DNA of 64,000 bases from a bacterium (lineage in GTDB: Bacteria; Pseudomonadota; Alphaproteobacteria; SP197): contig JAPPGE010000071.1 in assembly GCA_028821455.1 (NCBI GenBank), positions 1-64,000 on the forward strand, written 5' to 3'. The stretch's first letter is position 1. Each line of letters opens with the position of its first letter. Position numbers and translations under genes: made by a program. Positions 35,385-45,195 of the stretch are shown piece by piece. Under the pieces are notes generated by a model. That model had not been told where the DNA came from, did no database searches, and saw only the letters and a program-made list of their open reading frames with translations.

Positions 35385-35713
35385 CCTTTTGCCTCCTCTT
35401 GCGTGTCGTGCAGCATGCCGTCCACGACCGTTTGGGTCCAGTTGTCGTCGCGTTTTGTCGAAATGGCGGGGCAGTGAGTCATGGCGCAACGGGCACGCGT
35501 GACGGCGACAGCCTGCCGTCACCGTGGTCCGGAGGCCTCCGTGTGCGGCAGGTTGACGCGAGCCTCAGGGGTTCGTCGTGGCAGTGGACGAGCTGGCACC
35601 GTTGTCGGGACGGGCGCCCTCATCATGCGGTCTCGAGGGCCCGAAACACCATGACCCGCCGCACCGGGATCGATACCGCTCGCGCGACTTTCGATCCTTG
35701 CGCCAGATCGAAT
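35385..35713. other. Intergenic region, nothing recognised
   Basis: These 329 bases separate the two cupin genes on the same strand. The only signal seen is the strong GAGGAGG ribosome site of the downstream cupin. No credible gene was found in either strand. Confidence 0.5.
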
Positions 35714-36448
35714 CTATGCCAGCCTCATGAGTGGCTTCTCGATCATGACGGCGCCTATGCAGCCGGTGTCGGAGCGGGAGGCGTGGGCGCTGCCGGGGGG
35801 CAGGCTCACCGCGTCGCCGGTGCGGTAGGTCGTGCCGTCGGGGTCGGTGGCCATTCCATCCAGCACGACGAACTCCTCCCAGCCCTTGTGCTCATGGAGC
35901 CTCGAACTGGCGCCTGGCGCGAACCTGATGAGCGACAGGCCCTGGCCTGTCTCCGGGTCGGCGCGGACGTTGCACCAGTCGATCTGGCCGACGGTTTCGG
36001 GCAGGCTGGGATAGCGTTCGTAGGCAGTCGTCTTCCAGTTGACGATCCTGCGCCCGGCCTTCATGGCCCCGACCTCCTCATCACCCTCGACCACGTCGAT
36101 CGGCGCCTCGTTCCAGACCATCAGCGTGCAGCCGTCGGGGCTGTGGACACGGTGGCGCGTACCGGGATCGTAGGTCACCACGTCGCCCTCGACGAGGACC
36201 GTGCCGTCGCCGTCCACCAGTGCGCCTTCGAGAACGACGAACGACTCCCGGCCCGCGTGGACGTAGAGCCCGGTACCGCCGCCCGGCGCCACCTTCATCA
36301 GGTAGGTGCCGTCGCCGCAACCGGACATGGCGCGGACCGGGTGCCACGTCAGGCCGGTCTCTCTGCCCCCGGGAGCGGAAAAGGGCTGCCAGTCGCAGGT
36401 CTTCCAATTGACGACCACGCGGCCGTCGAGATTCCAGTCCAAGGTCAT
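35714..36448 (-). CDS. Bicupin protein (two cupin domains)
   Basis: A 244-residue protein of two cupin domains. The first carries GLYVHAGRESFVVLEGALVD with GDVVTYDPGTRHRVHS; the second SRLHEHKGWEEFVVLDG with GDAVSLPPGSAHASRS. The second has the fuller metal site (HxH...E...H). The repeated VNWKT at the start of each half shows internal duplication. Such ChrR/anti-sigma-like bicupins sense or oxidise small molecules; the function is unknown. The ATG at 36448 is preferred over 36523. Confidence 0.75.
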   Translation of the reverse strand: MTLDWNLDGRVVVNWKTCDWQPFSAPGGRETGLTWHPVRAMSGCGDGTYLMKVAPGGGTGLYVHAGRESFVVLEGALVDGDGTVLVEGDVVTYDPGTRHRVHSPDGCTLMVWNEAPIDVVEGDEEVGAMKAGRRIVNWKTTAYERYPSLPETVGQIDWCNVRADPETGQGLSLIRFAPGASSRLHEHKGWEEFVVLDGMATDPDGTTYRTGDAVSLPPGSAHASRSDTGCIGAVMIEKPLMRLA

Positions 36449-36605
36449 GGCGTCCCGCTTCGGTTTTCCACCACCAAACGGGCCAATTTGACCTGCGCCT
36501 CTTCGAGAGTCCAACGGTTTCATGGCTCGGCTTTGTCGACCAACACTTCGGATTCGAAGCGAATCAATATGTTAAGACGCCGCGCGGCAGCGCTGGGGAT
36601 TCAGG

Positions 36606-37130
36606 GTGGGCGCGGTCCAAGTGCGGTGCCTCACGGTGGTTGAAGGCACGAATTCCCTGGACATCTGCGTGACGAACCCGGACGACCCGACCGAGCATTG
36701 CTTTTCGGCCTCTCCAATCGCCCTTGAGGGGAGCCTTATCACGAAGTTCACGCGGGTTTGGGGAATGCACCCGCGTTCAAGGTCCCTGTGGACCTGCTTG
36801 GCTGACACCGTGCGCTGGCATGACAACGGCGATCATGCTCGTGACCATGTTTCCCACGCTGCACACTGCAACGCACAACACCGGGTGCATCATGCCGGCG
36901 TTCACCCGAGGTACCTGTTACGGCTACCTGCGCGCGGGAATGGCGATGATGGACTTCGGCCAGCACGTGATCCACGACAAGTCCAACCTGTTCTACATGG
37001 TCGCCATCAAACCTCGCAACGGCGATTGCGTGTTCGGGACCAGCGATGCGGAGGCTGGCGATTGCATTGAGTTCCATGCCGGGATCGAGCAGGTTGTCGC
37101 GATTCGACCTGTCCTTGCGGGGACGGAATG
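36606..37130 (+). pseudogene. Frameshifted DUF1989 (urea carboxylase-associated family) gene
   Basis: Two frames together spell one DUF1989-like protein. From 36606 frame A reads NSLDICVTNPDDPTEHCFSA, the family's early motif, and continues to ADTVRWHD near 36823; there the homology moves to frame B, which reads MMDFGQHVIHDKSNLFYMVA then GDCVFGTSDAEAGDCIEFHA and ends near 37130. A single frameshift joins them; the Cys residue before the second block that binds metal in the family is not clearly kept. DUF1989 proteins accompany urea carboxylase and allophanate or pyrimidine breakdown. Either decay or a sequencing error could explain the break. Confidence 0.6.
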
Positions 37131-37250
37131 GCAGAGCCTCGAGGGTGGAGAGAGGCGGAGATTTCGGTCTGTCCGCTTTGGGTTAGCATGTTCGAAACCG
37201 GCATTGCCCCCGTCCATGGCAGCCATACGGGTCGTGAGGGAGGAGACATC

Positions 37251-38318
37251 ATGCTTGGCCACGAAACGAGAGCGGTTCGGATCGATGTCTTGCGGACCTT
37301 CATGCAACGCCTCCTGGAGGCGGTGGGGTTCGACCAGGAAGCTGCAGCCGTGGTGGCGGACGTGCACCTTGAATCCGATCTGAGAGGCGTGGGCATGCAG
37401 GGCTTCAATCACCTGATCAACAGCCACCTGCAGTACTACCGGAAGGGCCAGGCCGACCCGGTCGCAAAACCTGTCATCGTCAGGGAAAGGGCCTGCTTTG
37501 CGCTCATAGACGGAAACTCTGGCCCGGGCCCGCTGGCCGCTCTCCTGGCGGCCGAGACCGCAGCCGCCAAGGCGAAAGACGCCGGATGCGCGGTCGTCGG
37601 AGTCAGAAACAGCCATGACCTGTTTCATGCGGGTTTGTATGCGGAGCGCATGGCGAACCGGGATGTGGTCGGCATGGTGTTCAGCGATGACGTCGTGCCC
37701 GTCGTCCACCCGGTCGGCGGCGTCGAGCCCATCATCGGAAGCAACCCGATGGCGTTTTCGGTGCCGACCGGGAGTACGCCATTCCTGGTCGATTTCACAC
37801 CCTGCGCAACACTTCCCACCTACGTGCGTTATACCCGGCGTTACCGGGGCAGGCTCCCCGACGGGGTGGCTCACGACAGGGACGGGCGTTCCACGCGCGA
37901 TCCCGGCCTGGTATGCGACGGTCTCAACCACACCCGAGACATCGGCGCTATCGATCCGGGCGGACACAAGGGTTACGGACTGCTGCTGCTGATCGATTTC
38001 CTTTCGGGCGCCCTGGTGGGTTGTGACATGGGCGTGGACCACGTGGACAGGGAGGGGACCCTCAAGGGTCACCTGTTCATCGCGATCGACCCGGAGATCT
38101 TTGGCAGCATCGAGGACTTCAAACGCTCCGTGGGTCAGCGCCTCGGAGCGGTCAAGACCTCCAGGAAGGCTCCCGGTGTAACGGAAATCAGGTATCCCGG
38201 TGAGGGCAGCGCCGTGCGTCGGAGGCGTGCACTCGGAGAGGGCGAGGTGCGGATCGACCGCCACTGCTGGGAGGATGGCCTGGAGATTGGCAGGCAGCTC
38301 GGCGTAGCGCCGCCTTAG
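37251..38318 (+). CDS. Ldh2/MDH2-family NAD(P)-dependent dehydrogenase
   Basis: A 355-residue malate/L-lactate dehydrogenase-family protein (not the Rossmann LDH). The catalytic His is in VRNSHDLFHAGLYAE; the IIGSNPMAFSVP and GHKGYGLLLLIDFLSGAL segments are family hallmarks. Relatives reduce or oxidise 2-oxo acids, ureidoglycolate, Delta1-piperideine-2-carboxylate or 2,3-diketogulonate. GGAGGAG precedes the ATG at 37251. It lies just upstream of a dihydropyrimidinase, so a ureido- or imino-acid substrate is attractive, though unproven. Confidence 0.83.
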   Translation: MLGHETRAVRIDVLRTFMQRLLEAVGFDQEAAAVVADVHLESDLRGVGMQGFNHLINSHLQYYRKGQADPVAKPVIVRERACFALIDGNSGPGPLAALLAAETAAAKAKDAGCAVVGVRNSHDLFHAGLYAERMANRDVVGMVFSDDVVPVVHPVGGVEPIIGSNPMAFSVPTGSTPFLVDFTPCATLPTYVRYTRRYRGRLPDGVAHDRDGRSTRDPGLVCDGLNHTRDIGAIDPGGHKGYGLLLLIDFLSGALVGCDMGVDHVDREGTLKGHLFIAIDPEIFGSIEDFKRSVGQRLGAVKTSRKAPGVTEIRYPGEGSAVRRRRALGEGEVRIDRHCWEDGLEIGRQLGVAPP

Positions 38319-38363
38319 GCTCGCCGGTCAGTCCGCCGTACCACAGAATGAGAGGAGAGACCC

Positions 38364-39797
38364 ATGAGCAGATTCGATACCATCGTTCGTGGAGGGATGG
38401 TGGCGACGTCAGCCGCCGTCGTCAGGTGCGACATCGGCATTCGCGAAGGCCGCATCGCGGCTCTCGCAGATTCGCTGGAAGGCGCCGATCGTGTGATCGA
38501 CGCCGAAGGGCGAACAGTGACCCCCGGTGGCGTTGACAGCCACTGTCACATCGATCAGCCCAGCAGGAATGGATCGGTCTGCGCCGACGACTTTCTCACC
38601 GGCACGCGCTCGGCGCTTGCTGGCGGCACGACCACGGTGATTCCCTTTGCCCTTCAGTTCAAGGGCCAGAGTCTCAGGGAGGCCGTGAACGAGTATCGCG
38701 GACGTGCTGATAACCGTGCGATGACCGACTACGCGATTCACATGATCGTCGTCGATCCCAACGAGCACGTCCTGGGTCAGGAAATGCCGGGACTGATTCG
38801 AGACGGCTACACCTCGTTCAAGATCTACATGACGTACGACGGCCTCATGCTGAATGACCGCGAGATCCTGGACGTACTGGCGTTGGCGCGTCGCGAACGG
38901 GCATTCGTGATGGTGCATGCCGAGAATGGCGATTGCATCAGCTGGCTGACCGATCGGCTGGAGCAGTCGGGCAAGATTGCGCCGAAGTACCATGCCCATT
39001 CGCGTCCGCGGCCCGTCGAGCGCGAAGGAACGCATCGGGCCATCACCCTGGCCGAACTCCTGGATGTGCCGATACTGCTGGTGCACGTTTCCGCTCGTGA
39101 CGTGGTGGATGAAATCCACAGGGCCCGGGCCCGGGGACTCAAGCTGTTTGCGGAAACCTGTCCGCAGTACCTGTTCCTTACCGAGGATGACCTCGACAAA
39201 CCCGGCTTCGAGGGCGCCAAATGCGTCTGCAGCCCACCTCCCCGGGACAAGGCCAACCAGCAGGTGATCTGGGATGGACTTCGCAACGGAACCTTCGATG
39301 TGTTTTCTTCCGATCATGCCCCGACCCGTTTCGAGGGTCTCGGCGGAAAGAAGATGCACGGTGAGAACGCCTCGTTTCGCTGGATCCCGAACGGTGTACC
39401 GGGCCTCGAGACCCGCATGCCGCTTCTCTTCTCGGAGGGAGTCGGCAAGAACGTCATCGGCCTCGAGAAATTCGTGGAACTGACAGCCACGACGCCCGCC
39501 AAGCTTTACGGGCTGTATCCGCAAAAGGGCACGATAGCAGTCGGTTGCGACGCCGACATCGTCATCTGGGATGATTCGCGAGAGGTGACCATCAGCAACG
39601 ACCTGCTTCACCACAACGTCGACTACACGCCGTACGAGGGAATGAGCATCACGGGATGGCCGGCGATCACGCTCTCGCGCGGGGAAGTGGTCTGGGCGGA
39701 CGGCGAGATACGTGCCGAGCCGGGACGGGGCGAGTTTCTTCCCTGCGGGTTCCCGGAGTCCGCGGTGCCGCTCGGCCGCCCGGTCGCTCAAATCTGA
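38364..39797 (+). CDS. hydA: Dihydropyrimidinase / hydantoinase
   Basis: A 477-residue cyclic-amide amidohydrolase. The binuclear zinc site is built from DSHCHID, the carboxylated Lys in SFKIYMTYD, HAENGD, LVHVSA and SSDHAP, all present. The family opens dihydropyrimidines, hydantoins or related rings to N-carbamoyl amino acids. A strong AGGAGAG lies before the ATG at 38364, 45 bases after the Ldh2 gene. No beta-ureidopropionase is nearby, so the N-carbamoyl product must be handled elsewhere or by one of the downstream hydrolases. Confidence 0.9.
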   Translation: MSRFDTIVRGGMVATSAAVVRCDIGIREGRIAALADSLEGADRVIDAEGRTVTPGGVDSHCHIDQPSRNGSVCADDFLTGTRSALAGGTTTVIPFALQFKGQSLREAVNEYRGRADNRAMTDYAIHMIVVDPNEHVLGQEMPGLIRDGYTSFKIYMTYDGLMLNDREILDVLALARRERAFVMVHAENGDCISWLTDRLEQSGKIAPKYHAHSRPRPVEREGTHRAITLAELLDVPILLVHVSARDVVDEIHRARARGLKLFAETCPQYLFLTEDDLDKPGFEGAKCVCSPPPRDKANQQVIWDGLRNGTFDVFSSDHAPTRFEGLGGKKMHGENASFRWIPNGVPGLETRMPLLFSEGVGKNVIGLEKFVELTATTPAKLYGLYPQKGTIAVGCDADIVIWDDSREVTISNDLLHHNVDYTPYEGMSITGWPAITLSRGEVVWADGEIRAEPGRGEFLPCGFPESAVPLGRPVAQI

Positions 39798-40377
39798 CGG
39801 GCCAGCCTTCGCATCCACCTCGGGATGCCCCCTGACCCGGGGGGCCACTGTGAGCGCTCGCCACCCTGTCGTGGATGAGGTGTCTCGCTGGCGACATTGG
39901 GGCGTGAACAGCGTGGCTAGCCGACGCCCTCGGCTGCATCGCACAGGCGCCGCAGAACCGCCTCGAAGAACTCCTCCCCTGAAACCCTGGACTGCATCGG
40001 ATTACGGCAAGAGATGTTCCTGAGTGGACTCGATGAGGGCCACGATCCATCTCCCATTCAACGCCTGGCAAACCTCTTGACAGCTTGGGGATGTCGCTCC
40101 ATCTTTCGGGGCACCCACTGGCGATAGGGTTATATCAGGGCCGCAGTTCCGTCTTCACGGAGGAACGCATGGTCCAGGTCGCTCTTGCCCTTCCTGATTC
40201 TGCACCCGGCAATGATCGGGCGACGGACGCAGATCACCGGTGCGGGTGTTTTCCCCGACACGTACGCCCCTTGAGGATGCCATGCCAGGCGCGCAGGCGT
40301 CATGCGGGGCCTGTGGTTTCGCATTCCTCATGGGGAAGGATTTCGCGGAACTCCGCCCTTGACGAGCGAATATAGCG
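39798..40377. other. Long intergenic region before the TauD-creatininase operon
   Basis: These 580 bases hold no recognisable gene. A TTGACA at 40077-40082 could be a -35 element, but the -10 candidate 17 bases on is poor. The promoter of the downstream five-gene operon should lie here. Open frames through it have no family resemblance. Confidence 0.45.
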
Positions 40378-41265
40378 ATGAGCCGGACGGCGGACCGACT
40401 GAAGACGACCCCGTTGCATCCCGAGTTTGGCGTGGAGGTGCACGATGTCGACTTGCGCGATGTCACAGCGGATCGCATGTACCCGGCAATCCGTGCCCTG
40501 TTCGAACGGCATTCGCTGTTGCTGTTCGCCGAACAGCACCTCGACGACCGGGAGCACCTCGCCTTCGGTCGACTGTTCGGGCCCATCGAAGACCGTTCCA
40601 ACACGCGCATGGATGGCAAGCCGCGCATATCCTACGGCGTCAGCAACGAGACCGAAGATGGCGGCGTCTGTGATGAAGACGACCTGCGCCTGCTCGGCCT
40701 GAAAGCCAACATGCTTTGGCACACCGACAGCACCTTCCTGCCGACACCCGCATTGGCCAACGTGCTGCAGGCACGAGTCGTTCCACTGAAGGGCGGTGCC
40801 ACCGAATTCGTTTCGACCAGAGCCGGGTTCCGGGCGCTCGAACCCGCCATGCAGCAACGTCTGCGTGGCATGACATTTCGCCATCGCTACAGCCACTCGC
40901 GAGCCCGCATCGATCCGGACCTGGCCAAACTGGACCTCTTCACCATGTGGCCGGATACCGAATGGCGCGCGGTGTGGCGCAATCCGGCGACCGGCGCCGA
41001 GGCGGTCTATGTCGCTTCCCATGCCTTTGCTGCGAGCGACATGGACGAGGACGAGGGCCAGACGTTCATCGACGATCTGATCGAACGCATGACCGGGCCG
41101 AGCCATGTCTATGCCCATCACTGGCGTCCGGGAAACGTGCTGGTTTGGGATGAGCGCGCCACTTTGCACCGCGGCACATCCTGGCCCTACGATCAGGCGC
41201 GGACGCTGGTAAGCTGCTGCATATCGGCCGGTGAGGGCGATGGCCTGTCCACGATGCGTCCATGA
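40378..41265 (+). CDS. TauD/TfdA-family Fe(II)/2-oxoglutarate dioxygenase
   Basis: A 295-residue TauD-type oxygenase. Iron ligands are in WHTDSTF (His, Asp) and near the end in ERATLHRGTSW (His), with an Arg shortly after for 2-oxoglutarate (YDQARTLV). The family oxidises sulfonates, phenoxyacetates, betaines and other polar compounds by hydroxylation, often releasing an aldehyde. It starts an operon with a CodA-like amidohydrolase (4-base overlap). The start signal is weak. Confidence 0.85.
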   Translation: MSRTADRLKTTPLHPEFGVEVHDVDLRDVTADRMYPAIRALFERHSLLLFAEQHLDDREHLAFGRLFGPIEDRSNTRMDGKPRISYGVSNETEDGGVCDEDDLRLLGLKANMLWHTDSTFLPTPALANVLQARVVPLKGGATEFVSTRAGFRALEPAMQQRLRGMTFRHRYSHSRARIDPDLAKLDLFTMWPDTEWRAVWRNPATGAEAVYVASHAFAASDMDEDEGQTFIDDLIERMTGPSHVYAHHWRPGNVLVWDERATLHRGTSWPYDQARTLVSCCISAGEGDGLSTMRP

Positions 41266-42593
41266 ATGAGGGCACCCCACGGCAGCTGTTGTCGGCGCAG
41301 ACGGGCCAGCCCTTTGCCCTGCGCAACCTGCGCCTCCCCCAGGGAACGGTGCCGAAGGCCGGCCTGCCGCAGGTTGGCGACGGCTTGCTGGGCGCCGACA
41401 TGGTGATTGCCGATCGGCACATCGACTGGCTTGGTCCGCCGGCAAGCCGCGACGACCTGCCGGACGGCCTCGACATGGCCAGGGTCATGGCCTGGCCGGG
41501 GCCGGTCGATTGCCACACCCACCTGGACAAGGCGCTGGTGTCGCAGCGCTCGCCGAATGCGGACGGCACGTTCGACGGCGCCGCGGCCAGCGCCAGTCGG
41601 GATGCGGCCGCCTATCACTGCGCAGACGATATCCGGCAAAGGGCCAGCTTTGCACTCAGCACGGCCTTTGCCCACGGCACCACGGCAATCCGAAGCCATG
41701 TGGATGCCGGCCGTTCCTCGTTCGGCGAGGCCTTTGCCACCCTCTGCGAGCTGGCCGATGACTGGCGCGATCGGATTACGCTCCAGGTCTGCCCCTTTGT
41801 GGGCATAGAGGAGGACCTTGACTGGGTTCGCGACGTGGCGGAACGGGCACGCCACGATCATTCCGGTATCCTGAGCGTCTTCGTGCCTGCGAATTCGGAA
41901 CTCGATCGCGCGCTCGACAACGTCATGGCGATCGCCGGGCGTTACGACCTGCAGCTCGACCTACATGCCGACGAGATTCTCGATCCGGAATCCAGGGGCC
42001 TCGACGCCATCGCCAGAGCGGTGTTGCGCAACGGATTCGACCGACCGGTGCTGGTCGGGCATTGCTGCGCCCTGTCGGTGCAGCCGCCACAGATGCTCGA
42101 CCGCACGCTTGAGCGGGTGGCGAAGGCCGGAATCGGCGTCGTCTCGCTGCCGCTTTGCAATGCCTATCTCATGGATCGCCGGACCGGCGAAACGCCGCGG
42201 TATCGCGGCTGCGCTCCGGTGCACGAGATGCGCAAGCACGGCATTCCGGTGGCCATCGCTTCGGACAACGTGCGTGACGCGTTCTACGCATACGGCGATC
42301 ACGATGTCCCGGAACTCTTTCGCGATGCCGTACGCATGATGCAGCTCGATCATCCGCTCGGCGACTGGGCGATGGCCGTGACGACGACCGCGGCAGACCT
42401 CATGGGTCTGCCCGGTCGCGGCAGACTGGAACCAGGCGCACCGGCCGATCTCGTCCTCTTCACTGCGCGCAACTGGGGCGAGTTCATCTCCCGTCCGCTG
42501 TCGGATCGCATCGTCCTGCGCGATGGATATCCCATCGATGCAACCCCGCCGGACTATCGACACCTGGACGATGTGAAAGGAGTGCGGATATGA
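41262..42593 (+). CDS. Cytosine deaminase-like amidohydrolase
   Basis: A 443-residue metal-dependent amidohydrolase of the CodA/AtzF-like group. Metal and catalytic motifs are DCHTHLDKAL, LHADEI, VGHCCALS and ASDNVRDAFY, in family order. CodA deaminates cytosine, while close relatives act on creatinine, isocytosine or s-triazines. It is coupled by 4-base overlaps to the TauD gene before it and the FAD dehydrogenase after it. Confidence 0.83.
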   Translation: MNEGTPRQLLSAQTGQPFALRNLRLPQGTVPKAGLPQVGDGLLGADMVIADRHIDWLGPPASRDDLPDGLDMARVMAWPGPVDCHTHLDKALVSQRSPNADGTFDGAAASASRDAAAYHCADDIRQRASFALSTAFAHGTTAIRSHVDAGRSSFGEAFATLCELADDWRDRITLQVCPFVGIEEDLDWVRDVAERARHDHSGILSVFVPANSELDRALDNVMAIAGRYDLQLDLHADEILDPESRGLDAIARAVLRNGFDRPVLVGHCCALSVQPPQMLDRTLERVAKAGIGVVSLPLCNAYLMDRRTGETPRYRGCAPVHEMRKHGIPVAIASDNVRDAFYAYGDHDVPELFRDAVRMMQLDHPLGDWAMAVTTTAADLMGLPGRGRLEPGAPADLVLFTARNWGEFISRPLSDRIVLRDGYPIDATPPDYRHLDDVKGVRI

Positions 42594-43999
42594 GCCACAT
42601 CGAGGCGCTCACGGAGAGAATCGGCGACATCCCGATCACCACGCGTGCGAACGTGGTCCGCGGGAAGAGTCGCGATTCGTTCTGGTATTCGCCGGTTCTC
42701 AAGGAGAAGCTCAAGGACGTTACGGCGGAAGCCGTCGTCTCGCCGCGCAACGAGGAGGAACTGCTGCGGGTTCTGGCTGCATGCTGGGCGCTGGACATTC
42801 CGGTCACCCCGCGAGGCGGCGGCACCGGAAACTACGCCCAGGCGGTGCCACTGGCAGGCGGCGTCGTGCTGGACTTGAAGCCGATGAACCGAATCAAGTC
42901 GATCGGCGAAGGCGTTCTCGTTGTCGAGCCTGGAGCCGTGTTGAGCAGGATCGAGGCGGAAACGCGCGAACACGGCGGGCAGGAGCTGCGCATGCATCCG
43001 TCGACGCGTGAAACCGCGACCATCGGCGGCTTCATTGCCGGCGGCTCGGGCGGCGTCGGATCGATCCGCTGGGGCATGCTGCGTGAGCCCGGCAACATCT
43101 TGCGCCTGCGCCTGGCGACCCTCGAGGAACAACCTCGTCTGATCGACGTGACAGGCGATGACGTTGCGATCGTCCATCATTCCTACGGCGTGAACGGCAT
43201 TATCACCGAGGTTGAACTGCCCCTGGCGCCGGCCCAGAACTGGGTCGAACTGCTGGTCTCCTTCGACGACTGGTTGACTGCGGTGCGGGCGGGCTGGGCG
43301 GTCGCCCATCATGAAGGACTGTGGCTGAAACAGCTCGCGGCCGTTCAGGCACCGGCTCCCTACAAGTACTTTGCGCGCCATCGCAAGCTCCTGCGGGAGA
43401 GCGACAACCTGCTGTGCATCCTCGCCGCACCAAACGCCGTGCAACCGCTGCTCGACCTGCTGCAGAACGATGGGGGTCGCGTCGCCTTTCACTCTGACAG
43501 GGCAAGTGCCGAAGACAAGAAGGGTCTGCCGCACCTCTATCATTTGACCTGGAACCACACGACCCTGCTGGCGCTGAAGAACGACCCCGCAATGACCTAT
43601 CTGCAGCTCGGCACGCCGGAGGAGGATCCGATTGGCGCGGTGGAGGAAATCGCGCAACGCTTTCCTGGCGAAATCATCGGTCACGTCGAATACGTGCGGG
43701 CCGCAGGACGTCTCCATGCCAGTCTGCTGCCGCTTTACCGCTACAGCAGCGAGGCGCGCCTGACGGAGGTCATTCGGAACCTCGAAGCCATGGGCTGCCC
43801 CTGCTACAACCCGCATGTCTACACTTACGAGGAAGGCAATCACTGCGATGCGGACCAGGCACGGCTCGATCTGAAGAGACGCACCGACCCGAAGGGGCTC
43901 CTGAATCCCGGCAAGATGATCGGCTGGGAAGACCCCGAGTACTCCTATGATCCGTCCGGCAGCTACGAATACGCCGGCCTGCGCAGGGCTGCACCATGA
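42590..43999 (+). CDS. FAD-binding (PCMH/VAO-type) dehydrogenase, GlcD-like
   Basis: A 469-residue flavoprotein with an N-terminal PCMH FAD-binding domain (TPRGGGTGNYAQAVPLAGG; TIGGFIAGGSGGVGSIRWG) and a C-terminal cap ending LKRRTDPKGLLNPGK, as in glycolate/lactate and alditol oxidases. The substrate is presumably a 2-hydroxy acid or an amine intermediate made by its operon partners. It overlaps both neighbours by 4 bases (ATGA). Confidence 0.85.
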   Translation: MSHIEALTERIGDIPITTRANVVRGKSRDSFWYSPVLKEKLKDVTAEAVVSPRNEEELLRVLAACWALDIPVTPRGGGTGNYAQAVPLAGGVVLDLKPMNRIKSIGEGVLVVEPGAVLSRIEAETREHGGQELRMHPSTRETATIGGFIAGGSGGVGSIRWGMLREPGNILRLRLATLEEQPRLIDVTGDDVAIVHHSYGVNGIITEVELPLAPAQNWVELLVSFDDWLTAVRAGWAVAHHEGLWLKQLAAVQAPAPYKYFARHRKLLRESDNLLCILAAPNAVQPLLDLLQNDGGRVAFHSDRASAEDKKGLPHLYHLTWNHTTLLALKNDPAMTYLQLGTPEEDPIGAVEEIAQRFPGEIIGHVEYVRAAGRLHASLLPLYRYSSEARLTEVIRNLEAMGCPCYNPHVYTYEEGNHCDADQARLDLKRRTDPKGLLNPGKMIGWEDPEYSYDPSGSYEYAGLRRAAP

Positions 44000-44385
44000 G
44001 AAGCCTGACTCCCGCAGCGATTCAGCCGCCCTTCGCGGCCTACTCCCACGGCGTCGAGGCCAGGGCCCGGCATTTGGTGGTCACCTCCGGCCAGCTCGGT
44101 ATCGGACCGGAAGGGACCATCCCCGAAACGGCCGAGGCACAAGCCAGGGTCTGCTTCGAGAACATCGACGCGATACTGGCCGAGGCCGGTGTCACCCGCG
44201 AACACATCGTACGGCTCAACGCCTACGTGACCGATCGCGCCCACATGGCCGGCTACATGGCGGCCCGTGACGCCTATCTGGCAAACAGGCCGGACAATCC
44301 GGCCTCCACGCTCATGATCGTCTCGGGATTCAGCAGGCCGGAGTTTCTCGTCGAAGTCGAAGCCATCGCCGCCAAGGAGGACTAG
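43996..44385 (+). CDS. RidA/YjgF family protein
   Basis: A 129-residue RidA-family protein. It shows the family's VTSGQLGIGPEG, the ARVCFENIDAILAEAG helix and the active-site-like end of RPDNPASTLMIVSG. The usual arginine that marks imine deaminases (as in CVEV-A-x-R proteins) is not clear at the C-terminus, so it may belong to an Rid subfamily with a different task. In pyrimidine (RutC) and other nitrogen pathways Rid proteins hydrolyse reactive enamines, aminoacrylates or carbamates, matching this operon. Confidence 0.85.
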   Translation: MRSLTPAAIQPPFAAYSHGVEARARHLVVTSGQLGIGPEGTIPETAEAQARVCFENIDAILAEAGVTREHIVRLNAYVTDRAHMAGYMAARDAYLANRPDNPASTLMIVSGFSRPEFLVEVEAIAAKED

Positions 44386-44386
44386 G

Positions 44387-45181
44387 ATGCCGAGCAGACG
44401 TTTCTGGCGTGAGATGCCAACCACCGAATTCGACGGCGATACCTCCGAATGGATCGCCGTTCTGCCGCTAGCCGCGATCGAGCAGCACGGGCCGCACCTG
44501 CCGGTCGGCGTCGATGCCCTTATCGCCGAAGGCATGGTCGAACGCTGCGCCGCTGCTTTGCCGATGGACAGCCCCGTCACATTCCTGCCATTGCAGGAGA
44601 TCTGCAAGTCCAACGAGCACCTTGGATTTGCCGGAACGCTGACTCTGGACTGGGACACGACGGTCCACAGCTGGCTCGAAATCGGAGAGTCCGTCGCGCG
44701 GGGTGGCGTCCGGAAGTTCGTCCTTGTCACCAGCCATGGAGGCAACGTCCACCCGATGGAGATCGTCGCGCGCGAACTGCGGGTCAGACACGGCATGCTC
44801 GTAGTCACCACGAGCTGGTCGCGCCTCGGCAAGTGGCAGGAAATCTACGACTATGGTCCTGTCTTCACGGATATCCATGGCGGCAACAGCGAAACCTCGG
44901 TTATGCTGGCACTGCGCCCCGATCTGGTTGACATGTCCAAGGCCGAAGACTTCGACAGCACGCAGTCGGACATGAAGGCGCGTCACCAACGCGTCGGCTA
45001 CCACGGATCGGATGCGAACATTGCCTGGATGTCGCAAGACCTGAATCCCGAAGGCGTAGTGGGCGACGCCTCAGCAGCATGTGCCGACAAGGGCGAACGG
45101 GACGTCGCGTCCATGGTTGCCGGCTTCTGCGAACTGATGAAGGAAGTCGAGGCAACCGCGCCACCCAAGTCGAGGACGTGA
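44387..45181 (+). CDS. Creatininase-family amidohydrolase
   Basis: A 264-residue creatinine amidohydrolase-family protein. Metal-binding motifs are EQHGPHLPVGVD, TSHGGNVHP and DIHGGNSETSVM. Members open creatinine, hydrolyse formamides (ArfB/FAPy hydrolase) or form peptide-like bonds in cofactor biosynthesis (MftE). It begins 1 base after the Rid gene. With dihydropyrimidinase and the CodA-like enzyme it makes a third cyclic-amide hydrolase in 7 kb. Confidence 0.86.
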   Translation: MPSRRFWREMPTTEFDGDTSEWIAVLPLAAIEQHGPHLPVGVDALIAEGMVERCAAALPMDSPVTFLPLQEICKSNEHLGFAGTLTLDWDTTVHSWLEIGESVARGGVRKFVLVTSHGGNVHPMEIVARELRVRHGMLVVTTSWSRLGKWQEIYDYGPVFTDIHGGNSETSVMLALRPDLVDMSKAEDFDSTQSDMKARHQRVGYHGSDANIAWMSQDLNPEGVVGDASAACADKGERDVASMVAGFCELMKEVEATAPPKSRT

Positions 45182-45195
45182 ATCGGGGAATCGAC

